Shown here: in pieces, positions 1 through 8,292 of the stretch | Layout of the letters: the number at the start of each line of letters is the position of its first letter | How positions within the stretch are numbered: position 1 is the stretch's first letter | Assembly: GCF_000426725.1 (NCBI RefSeq) | Contig: NZ_AUFX01000009.1 | Location: 186,001-250,000 of the forward strand | DNA length: 64,000 bases | Origin: Sporocytophaga myxococcoides DSM 11118 | GTDB lineage: Bacteria; Bacteroidota; Bacteroidia; Cytophagales; Cytophagaceae | Direction: 5' to 3' | The notes under the pieces: generated by a model | Told to the model about the DNA's origin: nothing | The model's input: the letters and a program-made list of their open reading frames with translations, nothing else | Database searches by the model: none | Program-made: the position numbers and the translations under genes

Positions 1-1382
1 CGGATCCGTTTAGTTATGAAGGAAGACTATATAAAACAGGAGATCTTGGAAGATGGTTGGAAAATGGAACAATAGAATTTGGAGGAAGAAAAGATAATCA
101 AATTAAACTTAGAGGCTATAGAATAGAACTAGGAGAAATTGAAAATGCTATATCCAGCCATCCACTGATAGAAGATTCCGTTGTTCTTTTAAAAGATGAC
201 AATGGTGATAAAAAGATCATAGGGTTTTATTTAAGCAATACGAACTTAACGGAAGCCGAAGTAAAAACTTTTCTAAGAAAGACTCTTCCTGATTTTATGA
301 TACCTGTTTATCTGATCAAAAAGGAAAGCTTTCCATTGACTTCTAACGGAAAAATTAATCGTCAGGCATTAGCAAATAGTACCAAGAATTATATTAAAGC
401 AAACAAAACATTTGAGTTTGCCTTTAATGCTACAGAGGAAAAACTTGTGGCAATCTTCGAAGAGATTTTAGGAAGAGATGCAATCAGCATTACAGATAAT
501 TTCTTTGAATTAGGAGGACATTCTCTCCTGGCTACAAAAGTGATGGCCAAAATTGAAAGGGAGTTTGGACAAAATTATCCATTGTCCATTTTATTTGAAG
601 CTCCTACTATTAAAGAGCTCAGTAAGGTTATAAAAGGAGATTCCGGAATTAAAAAAACAGGAATTATTCCTATACAACCCAAAGGAAATAAACCTCCATT
701 ATTCTTATTGCCAGGATATTTATTCTATCATAATCTAGCGAAGTATCTCGGAGAGGATCAGCCGCTATATGGGTTTGAGCCATTAAATATAGACCGAACA
801 GAAGAAGTTGCAGCTATGTTTATAAAGCAAATGAAACAGATTCAGCCAACAGGTCCTTATTTCATCGGTGGCTTTTGTGCCAGTGGAATTATCGCTTATG
901 AAGTAGCACAGCAACTTACTGCCGCTGGAGACGAGATTGGACTGTTATCTTTATTTGAAGTTTACACTCCTGAAGCAACGGTTTCTAAGGCATCAAAGAA
1001 ATATTTATCAGACAAGTTTGCTCATTGGAAGGCTGCTTTCTCTTATAATTCTTTCAGAGCTAAGGTAAAATTGATTTATAATGAATCTCAGAAACTCCTT
1101 CAATATTTCCTTCTAAATCAATTTAGAAGTATGATAAGTGATTATAAGCTCAAACCATACAATGGAAAAATTGTATTGTTCAAAGCTTTAGATGAACTAG
1201 TAGTATCTTCTTCATCTGATCCTTATATGGGTTGGAATAGATACTGTTCAGCTCATAATATAACTTTAATTAAAATTCCAGGAAATCATAATACCCTTTT
1301 TAAAGAACCTTATATCGGAATTACTGCTGCACAAATTAAAAAGTGTTTGGAAAACGAGAATTATCATGTCGAAGAAATTTGA
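1..1382 (+). CDS. Non-ribosomal peptide synthetase, C-terminal fragment (A-PCP-TE)
   Basis: The gene enters from the left edge; the open frame begins at base 3, so the TTG/ATG-like starts inside it are not real. Order of parts: adenylation core A7 (YKTGDL, bases 30-47), A8 (GRKDNQIKLRGYRIELGEIE, starting near base 84), and A10 (NGKINRQAL, catalytic Lys codon 351-353); a peptidyl carrier domain with LGGHS (phosphopantetheine Ser codon 522-524); and a type I thioesterase. The thioesterase has GGFCASG in place of GxSxG, so the nucleophile appears to be Cys (codon 876-878), with a plausible catalytic His in PGNHNT. The protein ends right after the thioesterase, so this is the terminal module that releases the peptide. 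The product cannot be predicted because the specificity pocket lies outside the window. The phosphopantetheinyl transferase gene follows on the same strand. Confidence 0.95.
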   Translation, partial: DPFSYEGRLYKTGDLGRWLENGTIEFGGRKDNQIKLRGYRIELGEIENAISSHPLIEDSVVLLKDDNGDKKIIGFYLSNTNLTEAEVKTFLRKTLPDFMIPVYLIKKESFPLTSNGKINRQALANSTKNYIKANKTFEFAFNATEEKLVAIFEEILGRDAISITDNFFELGGHSLLATKVMAKIEREFGQNYPLSILFEAPTIKELSKVIKGDSGIKKTGIIPIQPKGNKPPLFLLPGYLFYHNLAKYLGEDQPLYGFEPLNIDRTEEVAAMFIKQMKQIQPTGPYFIGGFCASGIIAYEVAQQLTAAGDEIGLLSLFEVYTPEATVSKASKKYLSDKFAHWKAAFSYNSFRAKVKLIYNESQKLLQYFLLNQFRSMISDYKLKPYNGKIVLFKALDELVVSSSSDPYMGWNRYCSAHNITLIKIPGNHNTLFKEPYIGITAAQIKKCLENENYHVEEI

Positions 1383-1407
1383 TTAATATTTGATTGAAAT
1401 CAGTTTA

Positions 1408-1455
1408 AGAAAGAGAGTGGTATATGAATGAGAGTTTGTATAACACTCTCTTTCT
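1408..1455 (+). terminator. 12-bp hairpin between NRPS and PPTase genes
   Basis: Bases 1408-1419 (AGAAAGAGAGTG) pair perfectly with 1444-1455, with a 24-base loop. It lies 26 bases after the synthetase stop. The downstream strand is T-rich but has no clean U tract, so it could be a weak terminator, an mRNA-stabilising stem or an attenuator. It covers the 5' end of the longest possible reading frame of the next gene (ATG at 1424), which argues for the later start at 1496. Confidence 0.5.
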
Positions 1456-1495
1456 CTTTAATATCAATAATCTGAAAGTTTTTCGATGCTTATTA

Positions 1496-2128
1496 ATGGA
1501 AATATTTTATACTAAGTTTGAGGACATCCTCGACCATAAGAAATTAAATACTTACTTAAACTGTCTTCCCTCTTCAATGCGAGAAGATATTTTGAGATAT
1601 AAAATGCCATTTGATCTCCAAGGACGTTTATTTGGAAAACTCCTATTGAAAAAAATATTTGCACACTACTTTAACAATCGAGATATATTATATCAGCTGG
1701 AGTACAACAAATACGGCCGTCCATATACTTCAAATTCAAAAATAAATTTTAGTATTTCTCATTCCGGAAAATATGTAGCAGTGGCAATTGCCAATGGATT
1801 TCAGATTGGGATAGATGTTGAAGAAATCAAAGAGATATCTATCGCTGATTTTAGAAGTATATTTACAGAATTCGAATGGAATGCAATTTTAACATCCACC
1901 AATCCTTTAAAAACATTTTATGTTTATTGGACAAAAAAGGAAAGTACAGCAAAGGCTGACGGAAGAGGTCTTTCTATTCCTTTAAATGAAATTTTCATTG
2001 AAGATGTGATCTCAATTTTATATAAAAAACGGTGGTATTTATCAGAGATTAATTTAGGACCTGATTATATAATGCATATTGCAAGCGAACAGAAAGAATT
2101 GATTAACATCCATTATATTACTTTTTAG
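1496..2128 (+). CDS. 4'-phosphopantetheinyl transferase superfamily protein (Sfp type)
   Basis: This enzyme transfers the phosphopantetheine arm of CoA to the Ser of carrier proteins. From the ATG at 1496 the protein is 210 aa, close to the usual Sfp-type length. The signatures are GIDVEE at residues 105-110 (Mg-binding Asp and Glu) and WTKKES at 145-150, followed by KADGRGL. An in-frame ATG at 1424 would add 24 residues, but it sits in the hairpin after the synthetase gene and its extra residues do not resemble the family, so I prefer 1496. Its position immediately after a synthetase module suggests that it activates that synthetase; it may also serve the fatty-acid acyl carrier protein. There is a strong terminator after it. 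Confidence 0.9.
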   Translation: MEIFYTKFEDILDHKKLNTYLNCLPSSMREDILRYKMPFDLQGRLFGKLLLKKIFAHYFNNRDILYQLEYNKYGRPYTSNSKINFSISHSGKYVAVAIANGFQIGIDVEEIKEISIADFRSIFTEFEWNAILTSTNPLKTFYVYWTKKESTAKADGRGLSIPLNEIFIEDVISILYKKRWYLSEINLGPDYIMHIASEQKELINIHYITF

Positions 2129-2180
2129 TTAATACATAACTATTTTTTTGATTCTACAGAAAAGCAAAAAGCTTTAACCA

Positions 2181-2215
2181 AAAAATCCTCACCTAAAATA
2201 CAAGTGAGGATTTTT
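2181..2215 (+). terminator. Rho-independent terminator after PPTase gene
   Basis: Perfect 12-bp stem, 2181-2192 with 2204-2215, loop of 11 bases, ending in five T on the plus strand and starting with five A, so it can also work on the minus strand. It closes the synthetase/PPTase unit. Confidence 0.8.
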
Positions 2216-2365
2216 AAATCAGAATGTGAACCTTTTGGGACTATCTTCGAAATTTTTATATGAAGATTTTAAGGAAAACCTTTGAATTAAGGCTGATTTT
2301 TTAACAAATAAACCAACGCTCAAAGTTCTTATAAAAATACAACTTGACAAATATGCAGTATTCCG

Positions 2366-3142
2366 TTACAGGGGGTTCTTACTTGACTTCAATTTAGTAT
2401 TACCATTAGTTTTTATCCTTGATATTATATAATCAATATATTCTTGTTTTAATAATTTTCCGCTTAAAATAATTGAATATTGCTGATCATTTGAATCAAA
2501 TATATTTAATAAAGTAATTTTAGATACACCTGGCTTTCCGAATTGAAATCCTTTAATATTTGGTGTTTCAAAATTATTAAAGTAAATATCATAACCATTA
2601 ACCATTACGAGTTCTTTGAGTCGTAAAATCGCATTCTCAACAACAATTTCGTCATTAGAATCAAATATACTTATATCATTCGGCTTGAAATTATAAGTAT
2701 ACTTTAAGAATTGATAATTAGTCTTGATATTATGTTTACTTAAATAATCATTGAAATATTCACTTTCCAAATTCTTACTAGTCTCATTAAAGTGCTTTAA
2801 ATAATCTAACCCCTCAATATCGGAATCATATGTTACTATAACTTTTGAATTATCAACAAAAGTTACAATTCTGGCTTTATTCGTAATTGACGAATCTTTA
2901 ACAACCTTATTATATTGAGGAATTACAAAATTCAAATTAGTTAGAACAAAATTAATCTTTTTAAAATTATTCAATTCCACCTTTCCAACGGGGTTTCTTT
3001 TAGGTGAAGTCTTCACACAATCATTTGGACTGTGAGAATATTCAAATATGCTTGTAGCTTTATAAAAAACATACCCTTTTAAAAGTATCCAAAAGAGAGG
3101 TAATCCGAGAATTATGTAGAAACTTGATTTAATTCTTTTCAT
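2366..3142 (-). CDS. Hypothetical membrane-anchored protein
   Basis: I do not recognise this family. From the ATG at 3142 the product is 258 aa and begins with a basic stretch (MKRIKSS) followed by one hydrophobic segment, about residues 7-27, typical of a signal anchor or uncleaved signal peptide. The rest is polar, Lys/Asn-rich and without obvious metal or catalytic motifs. The frame extends upstream to an ATG at 3256, adding 38 residues of poor character; I prefer 3142 because the signal anchor then falls at the N terminus. It is very AT-rich, has no operon partners, and is isolated between the terminator of the PPTase gene and a tRNA gene, which suggests a recently gained or fast-evolving gene. 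A real gene is likely from length and signal anchor, but function is unknown. Confidence 0.65.
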   Translation of the reverse strand: MKRIKSSFYIILGLPLFWILLKGYVFYKATSIFEYSHSPNDCVKTSPKRNPVGKVELNNFKKINFVLTNLNFVIPQYNKVVKDSSITNKARIVTFVDNSKVIVTYDSDIEGLDYLKHFNETSKNLESEYFNDYLSKHNIKTNYQFLKYTYNFKPNDISIFDSNDEIVVENAILRLKELVMVNGYDIYFNNFETPNIKGFQFGKPGVSKITLLNIFDSNDQQYSIILSGKLLKQEYIDYIISRIKTNGNTKLKSSKNPL

Positions 3143-3494
3143 AATTTTTTTGAAGAATGCGTAATTCGGATTTTTATACAATTCTTTACAACTATACCAC
3201 CTAAACTCAAGCAAAAGAATAAAGCGAAATGTAAATAATATACTTTCTAATTCCATGTTAAAAACTCTTTATTAAGAATTATTAATAAAAAAGAAGTGAG
3301 GAGTTTAAAAATATTATTGTTAAAGATTATAGACTAAAGGCATTCTTTGATAATTCATATTTTACTATTGCCATAAGATTCAATGTGATTGAATCCAAAA
3401 TAAAAATTTTGCAAAAATTTAAAATAGGCCCAAAAGCAAAAATGCTCACTTCTGAGTAAAAGTGAGCATTTTTGATACAATGTGATGTATTTTG
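3143..3494. other. Gap between unknown gene and tRNA-Lys
   Basis: The stretch is AT-rich. It holds the upstream part of the preceding gene's open frame (to 3256) and the tRNA-Lys terminator at 3438-3473. I see no further gene. Confidence 0.5.
3438..3473 (-). terminator. Terminator of first tRNA-Lys
   Basis: Perfect 14-bp stem, 3438-3451 with 3460-3473, loop of 8 bases. The minus-strand product ends the stem in five U. It lies 21 bases after the tRNA 3' end. Confidence 0.8.
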
Positions 3495-3567
3495 TGAACC
3501 CGCTGGGATTCGAACCCAGGACCCCTACATTAAAAGTGTAATGCTCTACCAGCTGAGCTACGGATTC
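3495..3567 (-). tRNA. tRNA-Lys (anticodon TTT)
   Basis: The minus strand folds into a full cloverleaf: 7-bp acceptor stem GAATCCG/CGGGTTC with discriminator A, D arm GCTC/GAGC, anticodon loop CTTTTAA (anticodon UUU), and T arm CTGGG/CCCAG with TTCGAAT. CCA is not encoded. It is identical to the second copy about 90 bases upstream. I see no good bacteroidetal promoter directly before it, so it may depend on read-through from the upstream copy. Confidence 0.97.
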
Positions 3568-3631
3568 CTATGAAAATTTACTATTACTCTTGTTTGATTA
3601 TCTTTAGCTTCTCTAAAGATTGCGATAAAAA

Positions 3632-3655
3632 AAATCCTCTGTCTTCAGAGGATTT
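3632..3655 (-). terminator. Terminator of second tRNA-Lys
   Basis: Perfect 10-bp stem, 3632-3641 with 3646-3655, tetraloop TCTT. On the minus strand the stem runs into eight U (complement of 3627-3634). It lies between the two tRNA-Lys genes. Confidence 0.85.
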
Positions 3656-3660
3656 CTTTG

Positions 3661-3733
3661 TGAACCCGCTGGGATTCGAACCCAGGACCCCTACATTAAA
3701 AGTGTAATGCTCTACCAGCTGAGCTACGGATTC
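3661..3733 (-). tRNA. tRNA-Lys (anticodon TTT), second copy
   Basis: All 73 bases are identical to the copy at 3495-3567, with the same cloverleaf and UUU anticodon. Unlike the first copy it has an ideal upstream promoter (TTTG-N19-TACTTTTG) and its own U-tailed terminator 5 bases after the 3' end. The identity of the two points to a tandem duplication kept by gene conversion or selection for dosage. Confidence 0.97.
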
Positions 3734-3777
3734 TTGTTTTTTTTGCTTTTTCGAAATCGTTTTCCGTAAATGCGATG

Positions 3778-3808
3778 CAAAAGTATAAGCTTTTTTTATA
3801 TTTGCAAA
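3778..3808 (-). promoter_or_regulatory. Bacteroidetal promoter for tRNA-Lys
   Basis: On the minus strand, TTTG (3805-3808), exactly 19 bases, then TACTTTTG (3778-3785), which fits the -33/-7 consensus TTTG-N19-TAnnTTTG of the Bacteroidota primary sigma factor. The predicted start is about 38 bases before the tRNA 5' end. The -33 element overlaps a -7-like box on the other strand (TATATTTG, 3797-3804) that would serve the divergent TPR/SH3 gene. Confidence 0.75.
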
Positions 3809-3810
3809 AC

Positions 3811-4572
3811 ATGAAGCGAATTTTATTTACAATACTTGCTGTTTTTTTTCTCCCCCTCTTTGCCTATTGCGTCAATTATGCTGATTCCCTGAAGCTTGCG
3901 GATTCATTATTCAAAGAAAAAAAATATCCACAATCCTATAGCATCTATTCTGACATACTTTCTTCTTCAGAAAAATTTTCCCCCAGAATGCTGCTCAAGA
4001 TGGCAATGATCAAAGAACATGAAGATGATTATACCATGGCTCTTTATTATTTAAATCTGCTTTATAAATATCAACCGGACAAAAGAGTACTTGAAAAAAT
4101 GGATGAACTTGCATCAGCCCATCAGCTTACTGGTTATACATTTACAGATCTGGAGTACTTTATTTCTCTTTACAATCAATATTACTATTACATCATCTTC
4201 TTCTTCCTAATTGTATCTGCAATTATCTACCTCTACCTTATATTCAAAAAATTTTATAGCAAAAGACTGGGGTTGCGTCCTCTCTTCTTCGTCTTTGTAT
4301 TATCCTTTGCATACATTCTTACCAATTATGATATCGTTCCCATGAAAGGAATCATCAGCCAGGACCATTCTTACTTAATGAGCGGCCCTTCTGCAGGAGC
4401 AGACCCTGTGGCTGAAATAGAAAAAGGTCATCGTGTTATAGTATGGTCAGAAGATGATGTATGGTACAGAATCAGCTGGAATGGTGAATTTGTTTACATC
4501 AAAAAAAATCATCTACTATTGGTAGGAGATGAAAATCATTTAAGCGGTGAATCTTTCTCTTTCGATATATGA
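3811..4572 (+). CDS. TPR and SH3 domain-containing membrane protein (BatE-like architecture)
   Basis: From the ATG at 3811 the product is 253 aa. It starts with a signal peptide or anchor (MKRILFTILAVFFLPLFAYC), then helical tetratricopeptide-like sequence (about residues 20-105), two hydrophobic segments near residues 125-145 and 155-175, and a C-terminal bacterial SH3-like domain (about 190-240). The arrangement resembles BatE proteins of Bacteroidota aerotolerance operons, but no bat genes are present here, so this is only an architectural match. An ATG at 3775 would overlap the divergent promoter, and a TATATTTG box at 3797-3804 sits just before 3811, supporting the later start and a very short leader. 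Its last 37 bases overlap the 3' end of the convergent SDR gene. Confidence 0.75.
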   Translation: MKRILFTILAVFFLPLFAYCVNYADSLKLADSLFKEKKYPQSYSIYSDILSSSEKFSPRMLLKMAMIKEHEDDYTMALYYLNLLYKYQPDKRVLEKMDELASAHQLTGYTFTDLEYFISLYNQYYYYIIFFFLIVSAIIYLYLIFKKFYSKRLGLRPLFFVFVLSFAYILTNYDIVPMKGIISQDHSYLMSGPSAGADPVAEIEKGHRVIVWSEDDVWYRISWNGEFVYIKKNHLLLVGDENHLSGESFSFDI

Positions 4573-5342
4573 TTGAAGACTACTCTATCAACCAGGCTGG
4601 GAAAAAACTTCTTCAGAAAGATGGTCGATTTACCTTGTGAGGTCAATACAAGATCTCTCTTTCTTTGCTCTACAGCTTTATAAATGTTCAGAGCAACTTC
4701 TTCCGCACTCATCATCTTGCCTTCATCCATTGATGATTCTCCAATGATGCTTCCGTCTTTAGACAAAGATGTATTTCTGATGTTGGACGTCGTAAAACCT
4801 GGACAAGCCACCAGCACATGAACGTTTTTACATAAGAGTTCTATACGTAGTGCTTCCAGAAAGCCATTCATAGCAAATTTAGAAGCGCTGTATCCCGTTC
4901 TTCCAGGAAGACCTACACTTCCAGCTATAGAAGAAACACCGACTACAGAGCCTTTATTTTTAATAATTTCCGGCAAGGCATATTTGGTAGCATATACAGT
5001 TCCATAGAAATTAATATCCATCACCTTCTTTAATACTCCCAAATCCGCATCTGTGAATAATGCTCGCATGGATATACCTGCGTTATTTATAAGAATATCT
5101 ATCCTGCCAAAGGCTTTAATCGTCTCATTGACGAGCATTTCGTTATCTTCCTCCTTAGCAGAATCTGCTTGTATCGCTAAGACAGTAATTCCTTTACTTT
5201 TAAGCAACAAAGCAGTTTCATCAAGGTTTACCCTGTTTCTTCCTGTTATGACAATCTTTGCACCCTTATTTCCAAACTCCTCTGCACATGCTTTACCTAT
5301 TCCTGAAGATCCTCCAGTGATTATGACAACTTTGCCTTTCAT
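4536..5342 (-). CDS. SDR family NAD(P)-dependent oxidoreductase
   Basis: Classical short-chain dehydrogenase of 268 aa: Rossmann nucleotide-binding motif TGGSSGIG at residues 9-16, NNAG at 86-89, catalytic Ser138, Tyr151 and Lys155 (YSASK). An Arg after the second beta strand (TGRNR) suggests NADP preference. The substrate is not evident; the C-terminal part resembles the DHRS7-like/short-chain dehydrogenases that act on lipids or steroids. It is the last gene of an operon after typA and an alpha/beta hydrolase (11-base gap). Confidence 0.9.
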   Translation of the reverse strand: MKGKVVIITGGSSGIGKACAEEFGNKGAKIVITGRNRVNLDETALLLKSKGITVLAIQADSAKEEDNEMLVNETIKAFGRIDILINNAGISMRALFTDADLGVLKKVMDINFYGTVYATKYALPEIIKNKGSVVGVSSIAGSVGLPGRTGYSASKFAMNGFLEALRIELLCKNVHVLVACPGFTTSNIRNTSLSKDGSIIGESSMDEGKMMSAEEVALNIYKAVEQRKRDLVLTSQGKSTIFLKKFFPSLVDRVVFNHISKEKDSPLK

Positions 5343-5353
5343 ACAAATTAAGT

Positions 5354-6181
5354 TTAATCCTCTTCTGATTTATTTATCCGCCCCTTAAAATACTTTGCAA
5401 CAGCATGTATAAGATTGGAATGCCCGGCGGTAAGTACTTCTAATTTATAATTATTCAGATTACGAAGAAAATACTTCATATTCTTTAGATTTATAATTTT
5501 ATCATAAGTTCCTAAAAAGAGTTCCAGCTCTATCTTATTCTCATTAAGGATACTTGCAATCTTTCTGGTGCTGAACTTCAGATCTCTGTATACGATCCAT
5601 GAGAAGTAAACCCTTCGCCTCTGCTCTCTGGTTATCATTTGTGTATTGGCAAACCGGTGAAGGCCTTTATCAAGTAGCTTAAACCTGTTTAAGGTATTTA
5701 CCACATTATGATAGATTTGAGGCTTTACAATGGTCCTTTTAAATATTCCCTGCAGAAGTGTGGGGTAAGTTGCAATGTTGTACCAGAAGCTTGTTTTAAT
5801 ACCATCCGGGGCTATCAGGATTACTTTATCAATCTTTGAATAAAAATATTCCAGACTTGAGAGAACAAACTTCCCTCCCATGCTAAATCCAAGTAAGCTG
5901 AATCTTTCTATTTGTTGGCTTTCCAGAAACCCGGCAAAAAATTCATTCCAGAAATCTTTCTGAAGTGGCTGATCTTCAAACGGCCAATAGCTTTTGCCAT
6001 GAAAAAATAAATCAAAGCTATAGAATGTATACTCACTTGCAAGGACATCTTCCAACTCCTGAAAGTGATTTGAGGTTTGCCCAAAACCATGAAAGGTAAG
6101 AAGTACCTTCTTACCTTTCCCTGATTTGGAGTAATACATGAGCGCCTTTCGGTGCTCATGATACCCATATTCTCTTTGCAT
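5354..6181 (-). CDS. Alpha/beta hydrolase
   Basis: Alpha/beta hydrolase fold of 275 aa: oxyanion-hole motif HGFGQ at residues 31-35, nucleophile elbow GFSMGG with Ser100, and a plausible catalytic His in GHSNLIH near residue 254. There is no signal peptide, so it is cytoplasmic. The substrate cannot be assigned; esters, lipids or thioesters are all possible. The start lies 6 bases after the typA stop, so it is probably co-transcribed and perhaps translationally coupled with typA; the SDR follows 11 bases later. Confidence 0.85.
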   Translation of the reverse strand: MQREYGYHEHRKALMYYSKSGKGKKVLLTFHGFGQTSNHFQELEDVLASEYTFYSFDLFFHGKSYWPFEDQPLQKDFWNEFFAGFLESQQIERFSLLGFSMGGKFVLSSLEYFYSKIDKVILIAPDGIKTSFWYNIATYPTLLQGIFKRTIVKPQIYHNVVNTLNRFKLLDKGLHRFANTQMITREQRRRVYFSWIVYRDLKFSTRKIASILNENKIELELFLGTYDKIINLKNMKYFLRNLNNYKLEVLTAGHSNLIHAVAKYFKGRINKSEED

Positions 6182-6187
6182 TAAAGA

Positions 6188-8002
6188 TTAAGAAACAGCT
6201 TCTGATTTCTTAGACATTCTGGTTCTCTCACCTTCCTCAAGGTAAATCTTACGCATTCTTATGCTCTTTGGAGTTACTTCAAGGTATTCATCACCCTGAA
6301 TATATTCCATAGACTCTTCTAATGAGAAGTTTATTTTTGGAGCGATTTTAACGTTGTCGTCAGAACCGGATGCACGCATGTTGGTTAATTTCTTACCTTT
6401 CAACACGTTTACAGTAAGGTCATTGCCCCTTGTATGCTCACCTATTACCTGTCCCATGTAAATCTCTTCTCCCGGATCAACAAAGAAAAATCCTCTGTCC
6501 TGAAGTTTATCGATTGCATAAGCAGTTGTAGTTCCTGTTTCCATCGAGATTAAAGATCCACTCAATCTACCAGGAATTGTACCTTTATAAGGTTCGTATG
6601 CTTTAAATCTGTGAGTCATAATTGCCTCACCTGCAGTTGCAGTAAGAACGTTATTTCTCAAACCTATAATTCCTCTTGAAGGTATATTGAATTCAAGGTG
6701 TTGAAGATCACCTTTAGGCTCCATGATCGATAACTCACCTTTTCTCTGAGTTACAAGTTCGATTACTTTACCGGCGGTTGATTCAGGAACATCAACAACC
6801 AATATCTCTACAGGCTCACATTTCTGACCATCAATTTCTTTGAAAATTACCTGCGGCTGCCCTACTTGTAATTCATAACCTTCTCTTCTCATTGTCTCAA
6901 TCAAAACTGACAAGTGAAGAATACCTCTACCGAAAACTAAGAATTTATCCTCTGTATCAGTTTCAACAACTCTCAATGCAAGGTTTTTCTCAGTTTCCTT
7001 CATTAATCTGTCTCTAAGGTGACGAGAAGTAACAAATTTACCTTCTTTACCGAAGAATGGACTGTTATTGATTGTAAACAACATACTCATTGTAGGTTCG
7101 TCTACCGCTATTCTTTCCAGAGGCTCTGGATTTTCAGCATCGGTAAGCGTGTCACCGATTTCGAAATCATCAAGTCCAGTAACAGCACAGATATCACCAG
7201 CTGACACAGACTCTACTTTTAATTTTCCAAGACCTTCAAAAACGTGAAGTTCTTTTATCTTCACTTTCTTAATAGAACCATCGGCCCTTGTAAGTGCCAT
7301 ATTCGCACCTTCTTTCAACTCGCCTCTGAAAACTCTTCCGATAGCAATTCTACCCTGATAAGCTGAATAATCAAGAGAAGTTACCTGCATCTGAGGAATT
7401 CCCTCCGGGCGTGGGGCTTCCGGTATATGCTCAACAATTGCATCAAGCAAAGGAATGATAGAATCTGTTGGATTTTTATAATCAGGTCCCATCCATCCTT
7501 GTTTAGATGAACCATACATAGTAACAAAGTCAAGCTGATCCTCATTTGCACCAAGGTTGAACATCAAGTCAAAGACTGACTCATGTACCTCGTCCGGACG
7601 ACAGTTTTCTTTATCTACTTTATTTACAACGACAATCGGCTTTAAACCTAAACCAAGCGCTTTGCCCAACACGAATCTCGTCTGAGGCATAGGCCCTTCA
7701 AACGCATCGACAAGCAAAATAACACCGTCTGCCATTTTCAAAACACGCTCTACCTCACCACCAAAGTCGGCGTGACCGGGAGTATCGATAATATTTATCT
7801 TGATACCTTTATATCTTACCGAAACGTTTTTCGCAAGAATGGTAATACCTCTTTCCCTTTCAAGATCATTGTTATCCAGAAGCAGATCGTTAAACTCCTG
7901 GTTTTCTCTAAAGATTTTAGAGGCGTGAATGATCTTGTCTACCAGGGTAGTTTTACCGTGGTCAACGTGTGCTATAATTGCAATATTCCTGATGCTTTGC
8001 AT
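6188..8002 (-). CDS. typA: Translational GTPase TypA/BipA
   Basis: TypA is an EF-G-like GTPase that binds the 70S ribosome and supports 50S assembly, notably in cold or stress. At 604 aa it has the normal length. G1 is AHVDHGKT (residues 11-18), the switch II motif DTPGHADFGGEVER follows, and G4 is NKVD; the EF-G-like domains and TypA-specific C-terminal domain run to the end. It heads an operon with the hydrolase and SDR. A TAATTTTG -7-like box lies on the minus strand at 8025-8032, about 25 bases before the start codon. Confidence 0.97.
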   Translation of the reverse strand: MQSIRNIAIIAHVDHGKTTLVDKIIHASKIFRENQEFNDLLLDNNDLERERGITILAKNVSVRYKGIKINIIDTPGHADFGGEVERVLKMADGVILLVDAFEGPMPQTRFVLGKALGLGLKPIVVVNKVDKENCRPDEVHESVFDLMFNLGANEDQLDFVTMYGSSKQGWMGPDYKNPTDSIIPLLDAIVEHIPEAPRPEGIPQMQVTSLDYSAYQGRIAIGRVFRGELKEGANMALTRADGSIKKVKIKELHVFEGLGKLKVESVSAGDICAVTGLDDFEIGDTLTDAENPEPLERIAVDEPTMSMLFTINNSPFFGKEGKFVTSRHLRDRLMKETEKNLALRVVETDTEDKFLVFGRGILHLSVLIETMRREGYELQVGQPQVIFKEIDGQKCEPVEILVVDVPESTAGKVIELVTQRKGELSIMEPKGDLQHLEFNIPSRGIIGLRNNVLTATAGEAIMTHRFKAYEPYKGTIPGRLSGSLISMETGTTTAYAIDKLQDRGFFFVDPGEEIYMGQVIGEHTRGNDLTVNVLKGKKLTNMRASGSDDNVKIAPKINFSLEESMEYIQGDEYLEVTPKSIRMRKIYLEEGERTRMSKKSEAVS

Positions 8003-8292
8003 ATATTTTGTGAAAACTAAGCTACAAAATTAAAAAAATAGTTTCGAATTGCTTAGTAATTAGGTTAATTTCTGATGAAGAACCTCAATAATTCTTCCCT
8101 AATAGCCCTAAACTATACCCAAAAGCCTATTTCTTATTGTTTTAGTCCTAACATGACTTTCTTAAAAATAGTTGACCTTGCAAAAGAAAAAGTAAAATTT
8201 CTGGTTGCACCAGTTATATTTGCACTCCTTATATAAAAACCGAACGGCCTTTGTGCTGTTTTCTCAAATAAATTTGTTCTTATTTTTAGCTT

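Noticed and set aside
3811-4572. BatE of an aerotolerance operon
   Set aside because: The architecture is similar, but none of batA-D or moxR is adjacent, so the symbol is not given.
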